This document shows, piece by piece, positions 21,071 to 34,062 of a stretch of 64,000 nt of DNA. The position numbers were made by a program, and so were the translations under genes. Numbering within the stretch: the first letter of the stretch is position 1; the number at the start of each line of letters is the position of its first letter. Source of the DNA: Proteromonas lacertae (lineage: Eukaryota > Sar > Bigyra > Opalinata > Proteromonadidae); assembly GCA_002245135.1 (NCBI GenBank), contig NGBS01000313.1:1-64000 (forward strand), written 5' to 3'. The notes below the pieces were generated by a model. It saw only the letters and a list, made by a program, of their open reading frames with translations, was not told the DNA's origin and did no database searches.

Positions 21071-24000
21071 ATGCCTAAGAAGAAATTAAAGAAGAAAAAG
21101 TCATATTCAGTCGCTTTTAAAAACTTACAGCTTAAAAATAAAGTTATAACTGCTCAAGTCAATCAAGCAAGTACTTGGTTAGGAGAACAATTAGAAGTAT
21201 TATAAGAATTGTAATTAATTGTTAATAGAATTCTCATAAACATTTTGAAAAAATGGCTTATTCGTATATTCTAAATTATTATACTTATTTAGCGTCTATG
21301 GTAATATAGTACCTAATAGTGCTAATGTATAGTTATAATATTTTATACATTTCTGATAGGATACAGTCAGACCTTTAACATTAAATTCATCAACACCTGC
21401 AAGCATTCCTCCACTTCATTTAGGTCAAAGTTTAACTGTTCATAATTCAGTTAACCCAACACCATCGAATACAAATACCAGTAGTTTTTATACACAACAG
21501 GAATGGTTATCACCTCGATATAAACAAAATGTAGATCCACTTTCGTGTATATTATTATTATATATATATATAATATTATAATGTTACTAGTTGATGCAAT
21601 AAAACAAAAAATAATAGAATCATCCAGCCGTAAAGGTGAATCATTGTGGAATAATATATTAAACAAATATATAGCATTAGATGTTAATAGAAGTAGATCT
21701 ATAAGTAGAGATGATATATTCAATGTATTAGATGATTATGGTATTCATCTCAGTAGTGATGAAAAAGGAATATTATATAGTAAATACAGTGTAAGGAATA
21801 ATTATTATTTAATGAATTATGTTACTTTTTTACAGGATATTTGTCCTAATCCAATGTCATTGAATTTAGATCATATAAACAGTGCTAGAAGAACTTCACC
21901 ACGTTTAAATGATACTACTACATCATCATATAATTATAATAATAGTTATAACCCATATAATGATCCAAATTTGAAGAGAGATAAATATAATGATTTTACT
22001 ACTTTATCATCAACATCATTATCAGCAATGAATGATTTAAATAGAAGTCAATCAGTTCCTCCACCAACGAGATATAATGATACTAATAGCAGTAATTATA
22101 GACCATATAATGATCCATTAAATCCAAATGTGAATAATCCCAATATAAATATAAGTGATAATATTAGATATGGTAATTCATATAATACACCTTTACTTGT
22201 TCCAAATCCAATGTCTTCGTCATCATATATGCAACAATCAATACAGCCACCACCTCAATCATATTATACTAATAATTATCTTCCAAATTCATCATTATCA
22301 CAGTATAATTACACAAATCAATCAATAAATGATATTATTAAAAAGTTGAAACAATTGCATGATGATAATGTCTGGATAGGAATATCAATTGAAGGTTTAG
22401 AAAAGATATTAAGTAGTTCAAATAGACCAGATTTAAATGGAATAATACACTTATTTGGTTTACCATTAAATGAAAATGAAATACAACAGATTGTATCATA
22501 TTATCAAACCAAATTAAATGGTAATCCAATAGCCAAAAGAGATATTTATGAACTATTTGGAGATTTTGTTAGAGAAAGTGATTACAGTAAATTAAAACAA
22601 ACAAATATCGCTTTACAAAGAGAATTATCATCATTTGATAATCAATTCTTTGATGAAATTGAAGATTTAAAGTATAAATATAATCAACAAGTATTAAGAA
22701 CTCAGCAATTGGAAGATAGATTAATGACACTTTGTGAAAGAAATGGAATATCTCCAGCTTCCTTATTATCAAATTTACCTGGAACATCATCTGTAAATAA
22801 AGAAACAGAATGGCAACCTTCAAAGAAATTAGAGAAAATATTACATTTAACAAAATCAGGTAATTATATACCTGAATCTATTAGGAAATATTTAAATAGT
22901 AGAAATAATTCAGGTGAAATTGCGTTGGATAGATTATGGATACTATGTCAAGAGAATGATCCAATGCATACTCAATTAATAGATGTTAGAACATTTAAGT
23001 CTATTTTAAGATCATTATTACCTCCTTCATTGTTTATTGATAGTGATATTGAAAGATTAATAATTAAATTCACTATTCCTGCAACTAATAGTTTGAATTA
23101 TGTTAATTTATGTAATGAATTAAGAATTAAAGATATGTATACAACATTAGATTCTCCATTTATTCATGATTTACAATCAACAGGTGTTGGAAGTATTTCA
23201 TCACCAATACGTTCTGATACAAAGAACTATGTATTACCAGTATCACAATCTACAACTTCATTATACAATACAAACGCTATTCAACCACCACCACCAATAC
23301 AACAACAATATAATAACTTTTACCAATCTCAACCAGCATTAAATTATAATACACTGAATGGTAATGATCCTATAGCTTATATAAGAGATTTAATACATAC
23401 AGGTAGATGGCCAGGAATTGCTAAAAATGATATGATGAAGTATCTATCAAATATAAACAAAGAATTATATCAAAAATATGACATTAGAAGAATGATTGAT
23501 GAATTCCATGTTCCATTAAATGACAATGATAAGCCAAGAGCAATTATTGATTCATTTGGTACAAAAGATGTGTTGAGTTTAAGAGAGGTCTTAGATAAAT
23601 TTAATTGGTTAAATCCACAAATTGATTATTTATCTGCTGTTAATAATAATAGTGGTAGTAATGGAATGAGTGAAAAAGATAAAGAAGTATTAAATGAAGT
23701 TCATAAGTGTTTATTAGCTATGTCAGAGATAAATAATTGTCAATTTGATCCAAATAAAGCATTTTCACAAATTGATATTAATAAAGATAATCAAATAACA
23801 TTTGGTGAATTCGTTGAGTTTTTAAATAATTCTGGTTTTACATTATATAGAACACAAATGTTAGATTTGTTTAAATATATAGATAAATCAAAAAATGGAT
23901 ATATTTCAAGAAAAGAACTATGCGAATTCTTTGATAATGGATTCTTAAAAAGTGGTGATCCATTATCAGCTAGAGATTTATTAAGATATTGTATACATCG

Positions 24001-25071
24001 ATTAAGTATGCAGAGAAATGGAAATATTGATTTAAGACAATGTTTTATGAGATTTGATACAAATGGAAATGGAAAATTGTCACCTAAAGAATTTAGAAAT
24101 GCATTAAACCAACTTGGAATAAATATCAGTGAAGAAAGATTTAATGCATTACGAAATGATATTGGACATGATACTAAAGGTGATATTATTATAAATGATT
24201 TAATTGATTATTATAAAGGAACTTTGGATAATGTGAAAAAACAAGAAGCTGAATCAATGATAAGAAAGAAGTTGGAGAGAATGAGAGTGAGTGGTGATTA
24301 TAAATCAGTATTTAGAAGATTTGATAGAGATAATTCTAATTCAATATCCAAGAAAGAGTTTATAAAAATGGCTAAAGATGTTGGAGTTCAATTAGGAGAA
24401 GCAGATGTTCAGTATATTTATATTGTTTTTTATGTGTATATTTATAATAGATGGTTATTCTCAGAAATAGATTTAAATAATAATGGTAAAATAAGTTATT
24501 CAGAATTTCAAAACTTTTTACAAAAGAATAAAGATTATTCATTCTTATCTCCCACTGATGTTATTGAAATCATAATGACTAGAATATTAGAGAAGTTAAG
24601 AAAAGATCAAAATTTCTTAAAGAAGATGTTTTCACAGAGTGATATAGATAATAACAAGAAATTGAATAGACAAGAGTTTTACTTAATGTTAAGAAGAAAT
24701 ATTCAAATAACAGAGGAAGAATCGGATAAAGCATTTTCTAATTTTGATAAAAACAGAGATGGAACTTTGACACTATCTGAATTTAGAGAAGCTGTATTTG
24801 ATTCAAGGAAAGTATATTTTATTATTATTTATTTATTCAATAGAAACACAATGAAATGGTGAAATTATTGACTGATTTTAAAAGAGCTGATAGATCTAAT
24901 AGTGGTATGATTGGTAGAAAAGTATTTGTTGAGATATTGTCAAAGCATAGTACTAGGAAGAGTATGACGGAATTGGAGAATATAGCCACTCAATTTACTA
25001 GTGAAAGTGATGTAAAACAAGTGGATTACAGACAATTTATTAAATATAGTAATAGATTCTTATATCATTAA
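21071..25071 (+). CDS. Large multi-EF-hand calcium-binding protein
   Basis: About 1250-1300 aa. Tentative start MPKKKLKKKKS at 21071, joined in phase through a 32-nt intron to NSHKHFEKMAYS; the ATG at 21253 is the alternative start. A further intron near 21548-21592 joins VDPLS to FDAIKQKIIESS. EF-hand loops with the D-x-D/N-x-G/D pattern include DVNRSRSISRDD, DINKDNQITFGE, DKSKNGYISRKE, DTNGNGKLSPKE, DRDNSNSISKKE, DLNNNGKISYSE, DIDNNKKLNRQE and DKNRDGTLTLSE. A short coiled coil lies around ELSSFDNQFFDEIEDL. The N-terminal third is S/N/P-rich. Many paired EF-hands in one chain recall axonemal proteins such as EFCAB6; this is inference. Introns near 24413 and 24810 join the last exons. Confidence 0.72.
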
Positions 25072-25600
25072 TCATGTTAATTTTTTATTTTGATATTGTA
25101 AATGTTTATGAAAATAAAATGAACGATTGGTATATACACAATAAGAAAGACATTAAATGTCCTAATTTCACTATAAGCTTAATAATGGGACAAATATCTA
25201 ACATTAAATTAAACAATGCGAGTTTAAAATAACCAAGTATTCTCCCAACTATTTCCTAATAATCCTTCTTATAAGTTGATTTAAATATACGTATTTTTTG
25301 ATATAATTTAAGAAAATAGATTTTAAAAAACCAATATATATACTTATATTTAAAAAAAATCAAGAAATTTACAAATTACCTAAAATCAGGTAATTTTAAA
25401 AATAACTATACTATTATATAGTCCAACATTAAACTCATAATATGCCAAAATTTTATTTTTCAATTCCTTCTAGTTATTGAGAAAAATCACTTCAAAGTGT
25501 TACAACCTTTTTGTTTTATCAAAACATTTTCTGGAATAATTTCAAACACGAATTTGTTTTTTTCATTTTAAAAGTGAATTAGAGAGAAAACAGACTCAAA
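25072..25600. other. Intergenic region, no gene seen
   Basis: About 530 bp of AT-rich DNA between the EF-hand gene and the Patched-like gene, both on the plus strand. It holds A/T runs and AATAAA-like motifs near 25114 that could serve the upstream gene. No open frame or RNA gene recognised. Confidence 0.5.
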
Positions 25601-28600
25601 ATGACAAAAGAATGTATACAATGCTTGTAATTAGTGCATATATAGGTAAATTTGGCTTAAGGTTTATTCAGAAATCAATACAAGGTGCATTCACATGGTT
25701 CTTCTCAAATTTAGGAAGAGTATTATATAGCTTATACAGTTTTTATAGTTCACAGGTAAAAGACCATGGGTAACAATAGGTGTGTCGTTATTATTTGTAG
25801 TTGGTTTTGCATTTGGGTTTTTAAGGATGAATGATCTAACAGAAAGTGATACAATGAAACTGTATGTCCCGCAGTCAAGTAGAGGTTTTGATGGTCAAGA
25901 TGCTTATGATGCCGTATTTGGCAGTTCTACTAGTGATTTTTATTTGATTTTTCAAACTAAAGATAGTAAAGAACAACTATTTACACCTGAAAACTTAAAA
26001 GAAATAATGAATCTCGAAACAGCTATAAGGGAAACAGAAATGAGTGGAACTAAATATAATGATATATGTGCAAAGATCAGTATGGGAGCTTTAGGTGAAA
26101 GATGTCGAGAAATATCACCAGCATTATACTTTGATTATAATCCAAATGCTGTAGATTCAATACTTCAAGCTTATGGTAGTTTAGAGAATTATATTTGTAA
26201 ATCACAACTGATTCCAAGCTATTATATGTTTGGTAGTATTGAAGATCTAAGTGATGCTGCTTGTAGCACCAGTCAAGGTTTAACCTCTGCTAAAGCTATT
26301 CTAGTCACATTCAGTTCAATAGGTTCAGAAGATAAATCAGATCAAGTACACGATTGGCAAGATGATGTCAGAGATTTAATTGACAATAAGTTAGCAAGTC
26401 AATTAAAGAATTTAAAAGTGTATTACTATTGGGGCAATGGTGTAAATAATGAAGTAGTTAGAGGAATCACAGATGCAATTCCCAAAATTGCTATATCAAT
26501 TGCTATAGTAATTGTGTTTTTAATCTTAACAATGGGTGATTTTAAAGATTCTACTAAGTCTTTCAGTCTGTTAGGTGTATTCGCTGTATTATGTACTGTC
26601 TGTGGTATTGTATTAGGATTAGGTTTCTCATTAACTGTTGGTATTAAATGGACACCAACTTCAATTATTATTTCATTTTTAGTATTAGGAATGGGTGTGA
26701 ATAATGCAGTTTTATTACATTCTACATTTGAAAGACAAGATAAATCATTACCTGTGGAAGAGCAGAATGCAGCTGCATTAGGTGAAGCATCAATATTTAT
26801 TACATTAACATCAGCTACTACATTATTGTCATTCTTAAGTATATATTATTATTATTATTATATATATAGTGGGTATGAATACTGATTTCCCTGGTATTCG
26901 ATATTTCTGTGGTAGTAGTGCATTAGTTGTTTTTGCTTGTTATATATTGGTATTGACTTTATTCAATGGTATAATGATTATTGATTGGAAAAGATCATTG
27001 TCCAATAGAATGGATTGGTTATGCTGTATAGTTAAAAAACCATCAGATAATAATAATAATAATAATCAATCAGAGAATAAAGAAGGTTGGTTTTATCATT
27101 TCCTTGATACTTATGTTAGAAAGTTATATGAAAATAGAATATTTCAAATATGTGTAGTTGTTATATTCTTTGGTATTGCTGGTTTCTTTGTATATCAATG
27201 CACTAAGATTAACGTTGGTTTAAATACAGAAGATGTTGTGCCAGATGACTCGTATATTTTATAAATACTATTATTATTATTTCAAATAGATATGTATTAG
27301 ATTTTAGTCATCTCAAGAAACAACATTTTCCAACATTACAACCCAATATTCACATATTATTACCCAAATTAGATTATTATAAGAAAGATGTAAGAGAAAG
27401 GATTATTGAAATGACAAAAAAAGTACAACAAGTGCCTGGTGTAGATAAAACAAGAAGTACCAATATATGGGAAATGTTTAATGCACAACCAGGATTTACA
27501 GAAATCAATGATGAAGCAACCTATAAACCAGCATTAGCTGGATTTCTAGAAAAAGCAGCTGCTTTATCTGAACAATTAAAATTTGATGGGAATGGTAATA
27601 TTGAAGTAAGTGATGTATTATTATATCATACAATTGAAACTGAGGATGGTGGTTTTGCTGTAGATTCAATGAATGATGTAAGAGACACTATTGATTCATA
27701 TTCTGATTTAAAAGCTGTAGATTATTGTGATGAATATCCAATTTGGGATTCTAATAATGCAGTCAAGAAAGAAACGTGGATTAATCTTATACTATCAGCT
27801 GTTGCTGTAGTAATTGTATTGTTGTGTTTATTAACACCATGGACTGCAATTGTCGTATTGATAAATATTGCATTAATTGATATCTGTGTAGTTGGTTGGG
27901 TTCCTTCTCTTAATTTAGTATTAAACAGTGTTACTTGTTGTTGTTTAGTGTTATCAGTTGGTGTTGCTGTTGATTACAGTGCTCATATTGCCAATAGATT
28001 CATGTTATCAACAGGTACAAAGAGTGAAAGAGCTGGTAATAGTATTGTAGTTATGAGTGTGAATTTATTAAGTGGTGGTATTGCTTCTATATTAGGTATA
28101 TTTATGTTGGCATTTGCTAATGTTCCAACGAATAGAGTTTTCTTCCAAATGATGATCGGTGTGTTGATGTTTGGTATATTGTATGGTATGGTGAATTTAC
28201 CTTGTATGTTTGCATTGATTGGTGATAAAAGTATTAATGAAAAGAACGATTCTGAGAATGATAAGAAGAAGAAAGATGAGATTGAAATGATTGAAGAGAA
28301 TAGAAAGAAAAGTGATAATAATAGAAGTAGTGGTGAAATTGGATTGATGAGAGATTCTGCTAAAGTTGTACCTGTTACTGTTGAAGAGAATGAAAAACAG
28401 AATCAACCTGCTGCTGAAATAGTGAATTTACCAAATGCTGTTGAAGATCATTCTGATGATAATAATAAGAATGAAGAAAAGAGAGAAGAAGAAGAAGTAA
28501 TAAAAGAGAATAAAGAACCAGAGCAACAGAATCAACAAGAAGAAGTTAAAGCAGATGATGTTGTAGATGAAAATAAAGAGGAAGTAAAAGTAGAGGAAAA

Positions 28601-28625
28601 TGAAGAAAAACAACAACAACAATAG
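25601..28625 (+). CDS. Patched/NPC1-family transporter with sterol-sensing domain
   Basis: Twelve-TM RND-type protein, about 960 aa. Starts MTKECKFGLRFIQKSIQG; introns near 25615-25646 and 25720-25748 join FFSNLGR to FTGKRPWVTIGVSLLFVVG (TM1). A first large luminal loop follows, then a five-TM block with TPTSIIISFLVLGMGVNNAV, introns near 26839 and 27249, a second luminal loop, and a second block with LSVGVAVDYSAHIANRFM. The Patched GxxxD proton-relay motif is kept in the second block (GVAVD) but reads GVNNA in the first, where Patched has GVDD. The last 130 residues are cytosolic and rich in E, K, N and Q. Related proteins move sterols or lipids. Closest to PTCHD/NPC1-like proteins; substrate unknown. 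Confidence 0.85.
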
Positions 28626-28730
28626 ATTAATTAAAATATTAGTATAAATATGTTTTAAAAAACTTATATATACATTGAGTTATGTATTGAAAGTGTGTAA
28701 ATATAACTACAAACAATAATGAAAATCAAA

Positions 28731-28965
28731 TTAAGATAAAATCAATAAATTATCAGTTACATTATAAGTTTCAACAATATTTTCACTCTTAAAATCTTCT
28801 ACAAAACGAATAAATCCTTTATATACATTGATAAGTTGAACTTCTTTCACAAAAATTATAATCTAAATAAATATACAATAATAATCATACACTAATAATT
28901 ACACACACTACTTCCCCTAAATTAAACGCAAGCGCATTAATATCTTCATTAATATCTTCAAACAT
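28731..28965 (-). CDS. Small protein of unknown function (about 61 aa)
   Basis: The ATG at 28963-28965 gives MFEDINEDINALAFNLGE, then a 49-nt GT-AG intron in phase 0, then IIIFVKEVQLINVYKGFIRF and a short tail ending NLLILS with TAA at 28731-28733. It lies on the minus strand 50 bp downstream of the next gene. Frame continuity across the intron is the main support. The exon 2 pattern could be part of a small beta-barrel, but I cannot name a family. Confidence 0.4.
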
Positions 28966-29014
28966 CGTATTTTTGTTAATTGAATATTTGGAATATATCA
29001 TCAAATACGAATAA

Positions 29015-29386
29015 TTAATCATTGATGAAATATAACAAAAGCATCTCACTGTTGTTAATCCACACGACTATAAATATGATAAAAATATTGAAATATACAA
29101 CAAAGTTGTACCACGACACAGAATGAGGATGTAATTTACTTATCAATAAATAATGGACGGTAACAGTGATTAATGAAAGGCTGCAAAAGACTTTCATCCA
29201 AATTGAAGGGTATAAGACAAATGTTGGTATAAATATTAATAAGCATATCGTCAGCTCAACTGAAAACAGCGTTCCTAACTGGTTTCTAAGTTTCTTCTCT
29301 TTTCTGTAGTATGTGTATTGATTTTCTGAATGGGAATCATCAGAATCTTCTCTTTTTGTTACTATTGTAACAAGTGTAGGCGCCAT
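29015..29386 (-). CDS. Small multi-pass membrane protein, unknown
   Basis: A 123-aa single-exon protein starting MAPTLVTIVTKRED. After about 35 hydrophilic residues come three or four hydrophobic segments: FSVELTICLLIFIPTFVLY, VFCSLSLITVTVHYLLI, and FVVYFNIFIIFIVVWI. No family motif recognised. Confidence 0.5.
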   Translation of the reverse strand: MAPTLVTIVTKREDSDDSHSENQYTYYRKEKKLRNQLGTLFSVELTICLLIFIPTFVLYPSIWMKVFCSLSLITVTVHYLLISKLHPHSVSWYNFVVYFNIFIIFIVVWINNSEMLLLYFIND

Positions 29387-29557
29387 GGCAAAATTGACAA
29401 ATTTTCTATGGTTGGTTCTTGCAAAAACAGTGTTTCAAGTTTGTTAATCAAACTAGAATCAAACCTGCAAATCTCAAAACACCCTTTTCAAAATTTTGAA
29501 TTAAACAATCAAAAATATGTTACAAATCATTAAAAAAATAACAAGAGGTTTATTTAT

Positions 29558-32500
29558 TTATTCAAAAAATTTGGATGTATACTTAACTTGCTCTTCATTT
29601 CCTTCTCTCTTTATAATCTTACCAATAACACTAACTGTTTCACCTTCTTCTCTCAAAATCTTCATGATTTCATCAGCATTCTCTGGTTTGCATACAACAA
29701 TCATACCAATACCACAATTAAATGTTCTAATAAAATCACTCTCTTCAATATGAGCTAATGAATATAACCATTTAAAAACAGGTAAAATATTCCAACTCTT
29801 TGGATCTAACTCACAAACAGTCTCATTCGATAATACTCTTGGTATATTCTCAGTCAAACCTCCACCAGTAATATGAGCCAAAGCAATAACTTTACCAGTT
29901 TTAATAGCTTTATTCAATGATCTTACATATATCTTTGTAGGTGTTAATAATTGTTCACCAATTGTCTTTGTATTATCATATGGACATTTATCATGATAAT
30001 TCAATCCAGCTTTTTCAATTAAGAATCTAACCATTGAAAATCCATTAGAATGAACACCAGTGGAAGCTACACCAATAACTACATCTCCAATATTGGTTGG
30101 TTTGGGTAATATTTGTGATCTTTTCACTGCACCAACACTGAAACCAGCTAAATCATAATCACCATCTTTATACATTTGAGGCATTTCAGCTGTTTCTCCA
30201 CCGATTAAAGCACAATTTGCTTGCTTACAACCTTCAGCAATACCTGTAACTACTTCAGTTGCAACATTAACTTCTAATTTTCCAGTAGCAAAGTAGTCTT
30301 CAAAGAATAATGGTTCAGCACCTTGAACAATCAAATCATTTACAGACATTGCGACTAAATCAATACCAACTGTATTATGAATATTACAATCAATAGCAAT
30401 CTTTAATTTAGTACCAACACCATCATCTGTAGCGACTAATATTGTATCATCACCTTCATATCCTGCAGATTTAAGATCAAATAATCCTCCAAAACCACCT
30501 AAATTAACATCAGCTCCTGGTCTGGATGTGCTTTTACAAACACTCTTTATTCTATTGACTAGAGTATTACCAGCATCAATATTTACACCAGCTGCAGAGT
30601 ATGACACAGTATTATCAATATTATCATAATCACCATTCCAAAACTTATTAATTACTTCAATAAAAGCTTCACCTTCTAATTGTTGTACTTTTTGTTTCAA
30701 TGATTCTGGTGTTTCTGTAGGTGTAACTTCACATTTCTTTTGTAATAAATAAGCACCACCATCTACTTCAGCTGTTACCATATGTATTGTACAACCACTT
30801 TCTTTCTTTTGTGCTTTAATTACTTCTTCATGAACATTCAAATCCATACCTCCAGCAAAATCAGGTAATAAAGATGGATGAACATTAATACACTTATTTT
30901 CCCATTTACTACAGAATTCAGGTGATACTATTCTCATATATCCAATTAAACAAATCAATTGACAACCATATCTTTCTAATACTTCACTCACTTTAGCATC
31001 ATATACACTTCTTTCTGTACCTTTAGCACATGGAATATATTCATTATAATATCCATAATTCTTAGCTTTCATTAAGATGTTATTCTCTTTTGGTGATTTA
31101 TTAGAAACAACAACACCAACTGTTGCATGTAATTTACCACTTTTTATAGCGTCATGGATTGCTATCATATCAGTACCATTGGTAGATCCAATAACACCAA
31201 TTCTAATTGGCATATCTAATGCTTTCTTACCAATATCATGTCTATAGTGTAAATGATCAAATCGAATGTAATTCATATTCACATATGAATGACTAATTGC
31301 TTGTCTAAGTGTTTTACCTAATGCTGTTACTGCTAATACTCTTCCACCACTTGTTAATAAGAATTCACCGTTCTAATTTAGTACCAGCATGGAATACAAT
31401 ACTGTTATTATCAATATTATTAGCTCTTTCAACTCCAGTAATAGTTAAATTCTTTTTATAATTATTACTTGGATAACCACCTGAACATGCAATAACTGTA
31501 CAACAGTATTCATTTTTCCATTCAATATTCATTTTATCTAATTCTCCTTTACAACAAGCAACCATAATATCATATAAATCACTCTTTAATAAAGGTAAAA
31601 CAACCTCAGTTTCTGGATCTCCAAATCTGCAGTTATATTCTAACTACTTTAATATCTCCATTGGGTGTAACCATTAATCCACAATATAATACACCTTTGT
31701 AAGGATGACCATGTTCTTTCATCGCTTTTAAAGTAGGCTTGACGATGGTTTGAATCATTTTTTCTACCATAATTGGAGTGACTAATGGCGTTGGAGCATA
31801 AGCACCCATTCCACTATAATAATAATAATAATAATAATATATACCCTGTATTTGGACCTTCATCATTATCATTAACTCTCTTATGATCTTGACTGATTGG
31901 CATTGGAACTGCATGTTCTCCGTCACAGAATAATAATAATGAACATTCACTACCTTCTAATCTTTCTTCAATTATTACTTCATCTCCTGCTGAACCGAAT
32001 AAGTGATCCACCATAATTTGTCTTAATACTGATGATTTTTCACTTTCGTCTGGTAATACAACACCTTTTCCTGCTGCTAAGCCTGAGGCTTTTATTACAA
32101 CTGGATAAGTGGTTTTCTTTAAATATTCAGCTGCTTTTTCATATTCAGTAAATGATTCATATTTTGCTGTAGGAATGTTGTTATCCTTCATTATTTTTTT
32201 ACTAAATGCTTTCGATCCTTCTAACATAGCACAAGCTTTGCTTGGTCCAAAACTATTCACAAAATTATAAAATTTGATATAAATACCATAAAATTCCACT
32301 TTCAACAACTTTATCTGAAAATCCTGCACATAATGGAGCTTCTGGACCAACAACAACAAGACTACAATTCTATTTTATTACACATATTACATAATTAAGT
32401 AATACATTCTTCTTTGCAAAGTCTATGAGTTCATCATGTTTGCCTTCACTTAAATCTACATTTGATACTTTTGTTCCCATTGTAGCTGTTCCACCATTTC

Positions 32501-32600
32501 CTGGGGCTACATATACGTGATTCACTTTTGGTGATAAAGATAGACTCCATGCAATAGCATGTTCTCGGCCTCCTCCACCTACAACAAGAATATTTGACAT
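29558..32600 (-). CDS. Trifunctional purine synthesis enzyme GARS-GART-AIRS (PurD-PurN-PurM order)
   Basis: Catalyses de novo purine steps 2, 3 and 5. PurD (GARS): starts MSNILVVGGGGREHAIAWS; introns join to LVVVGPEAPLCAGFSD, ASGLAAGKGVVL and EERLEGSECSLL. PurN (GAR transformylase), from about 31200: RIGVIGSTNGTDMIAIHDAI, then INVHPSLLPDF with the catalytic N and H and a downstream GCTIHMV. PurM (AIR synthetase), from about 30590: VLVATDDGVGTKLKIAID-like, MSVNDLIVQGAEPLFF and LIGGETAEMP. Animals have PurD-PurM-PurN, so the order differs. Two frame breaks lie in PurD: near 31641 (an extra base before LEYNCRFGDP) and near 31371 (between AGTKLE and FLLTSGGRV). Both flanks are highly conserved, so these look like sequence errors or a recently damaged allele. 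Confidence 0.9.
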
Positions 32601-32806
32601 TTTGGTAAAGTAGTAAAATGCAAAAGTAAAATACTTCTATTTTCGGTATATTAGGTTAGTTTATGTAATTCTAAATTATTGGAATAATAAAAGAGTATAT
32701 AACATAAATATCAACATATTTAAAACGAAAATAGCAAGAATATCTTATTTACTACGTATTAAATAAATTACATCCATAAATCTATGAAATTACATTAAAC
32801 AATGAA

Positions 32807-33476
32807 TTATACTTCTTTTTCAAATAAATATAATGGATAATACATTATATTCACTATATTTCCATTCGCTTCTGTCTTATCCAAAGATTCAAAAGCAGAT
32901 TTTGCACTATCCTCACTCACATATTGTATGAATATAAAACCATATCCTCCTTGTTCCTAATATATCAAATATAATTATATATATATATACTTTATTTCTC
33001 GGAATAACATATTTCTTTACTTTACCATAATTTTCACATTCTTCTTTTAGATCAATCATAAAGTCATTAAAATCAGTAATATTACTCAATATTTCTTTAG
33101 TTAATAAATTTTCAATACGAATTAAACATGTCACTGGTATTTTTATATTATCTGGGATTGATTCTGGTGTAAATTTATTTGAGTTTAATTCAGATATTTC
33201 TAACACATCATCTTCTTCATTTCTGTCTTCATTAAGGATGATAAAATTATTCATTTTTATAGCAAAATAGTTTGATTGATTTAGTTTATCATATTTTACT
33301 AGTACACATCCATTAAATTGATGTTTGGAATTGTATTTTAATAGTATTCCATTTAGTCTACCAAAACATAAAAAGAATTGAATTACTTCTTCATATTTCC
33401 ATTTATTTGGAATATTATCCACAACTAAAGTAGGAGGAGAAGGAGAAGGCACATTTTGTGGTGTAATTACTGGAAG

Positions 33477-33507
<31 letters not shown>

Positions 33508-33852
33508 GGTGGTGGTATTAGTTGAAAAAGAGGTTGATTTTGAACAAAAGATGGAAACGGCATAGTCATACTTTGAGGAGGATATAAATCAGTTTGGTTA
33601 ATATGCACTGGTTTATTTGCCATATTTTCATTGTCTTTTTCTTCTTCAAACCTAATCATTACTATAAATTAAATTATACTCCTTATATTCATTATGTTCC
33701 CACTTCTTATTTGTAATATTCTGCTTTCTGCTATTTGATGAACGATGATGATGATGAGAATGTCGATGACGACTATGATGTGAACTTCTGGATCTAGATC
33801 TACTTCTACTTTTCGAGTCCGATAAATCAGAATATCTATTTAATAAAATCAT
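32807..33852 (-). CDS. U2AF large-subunit-like splicing factor with UHM domain
   Basis: Binds 3' splice sites in U2AF-type proteins. The N-terminus is an RS/RH-rich tract (SKSRSRSRSRSSHHSRHRH). A 28-nt intron joins KEYKE to FEEEKDNENMANK. A P-rich linker with eight prolines follows, then one RRM-like domain (TLVVDNIPNKWKYEEVIQFF ... GCVLVKYDK). The C-terminal UHM has IRIENLLTKEIL and DFMIDLKEECENYGKVKKYV, then after an intron EQGGYGFIFIQYVSED. Stop TAA at 32807-32809; about 328 aa. Human U2AF2 has two RRMs before the UHM; only one is visible here, so it may be a lineage form or a PUF60/RBM39-like relative. Of interest given the very short introns of this genome. Confidence 0.78.
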
Positions 33853-34062
33853 GAATGTTACTTGGTCATAGCATGAATAAATGACTAACAGTTTTTAACG
33901 AAAATTTCAAAAAAGAAAGTTTTCATACACCCTATATTCATTATTATTTTTCAATCTACTTCAACAGCTTTACCAGTTTCTAGCACTAATTACTTTTTTT
34001 ATATCGATTAATTATATTATATAGTTTCGTAATATTCATAGTTTAAACCTAAGGAACACCAA

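Noticed and set aside
31640-31644. 4-nt GTAG or 10-nt GTATATGCAG introns (31641, 55545)
   Set aside because: They would fix the frame, but are far too short to be spliced; base indels are simpler.
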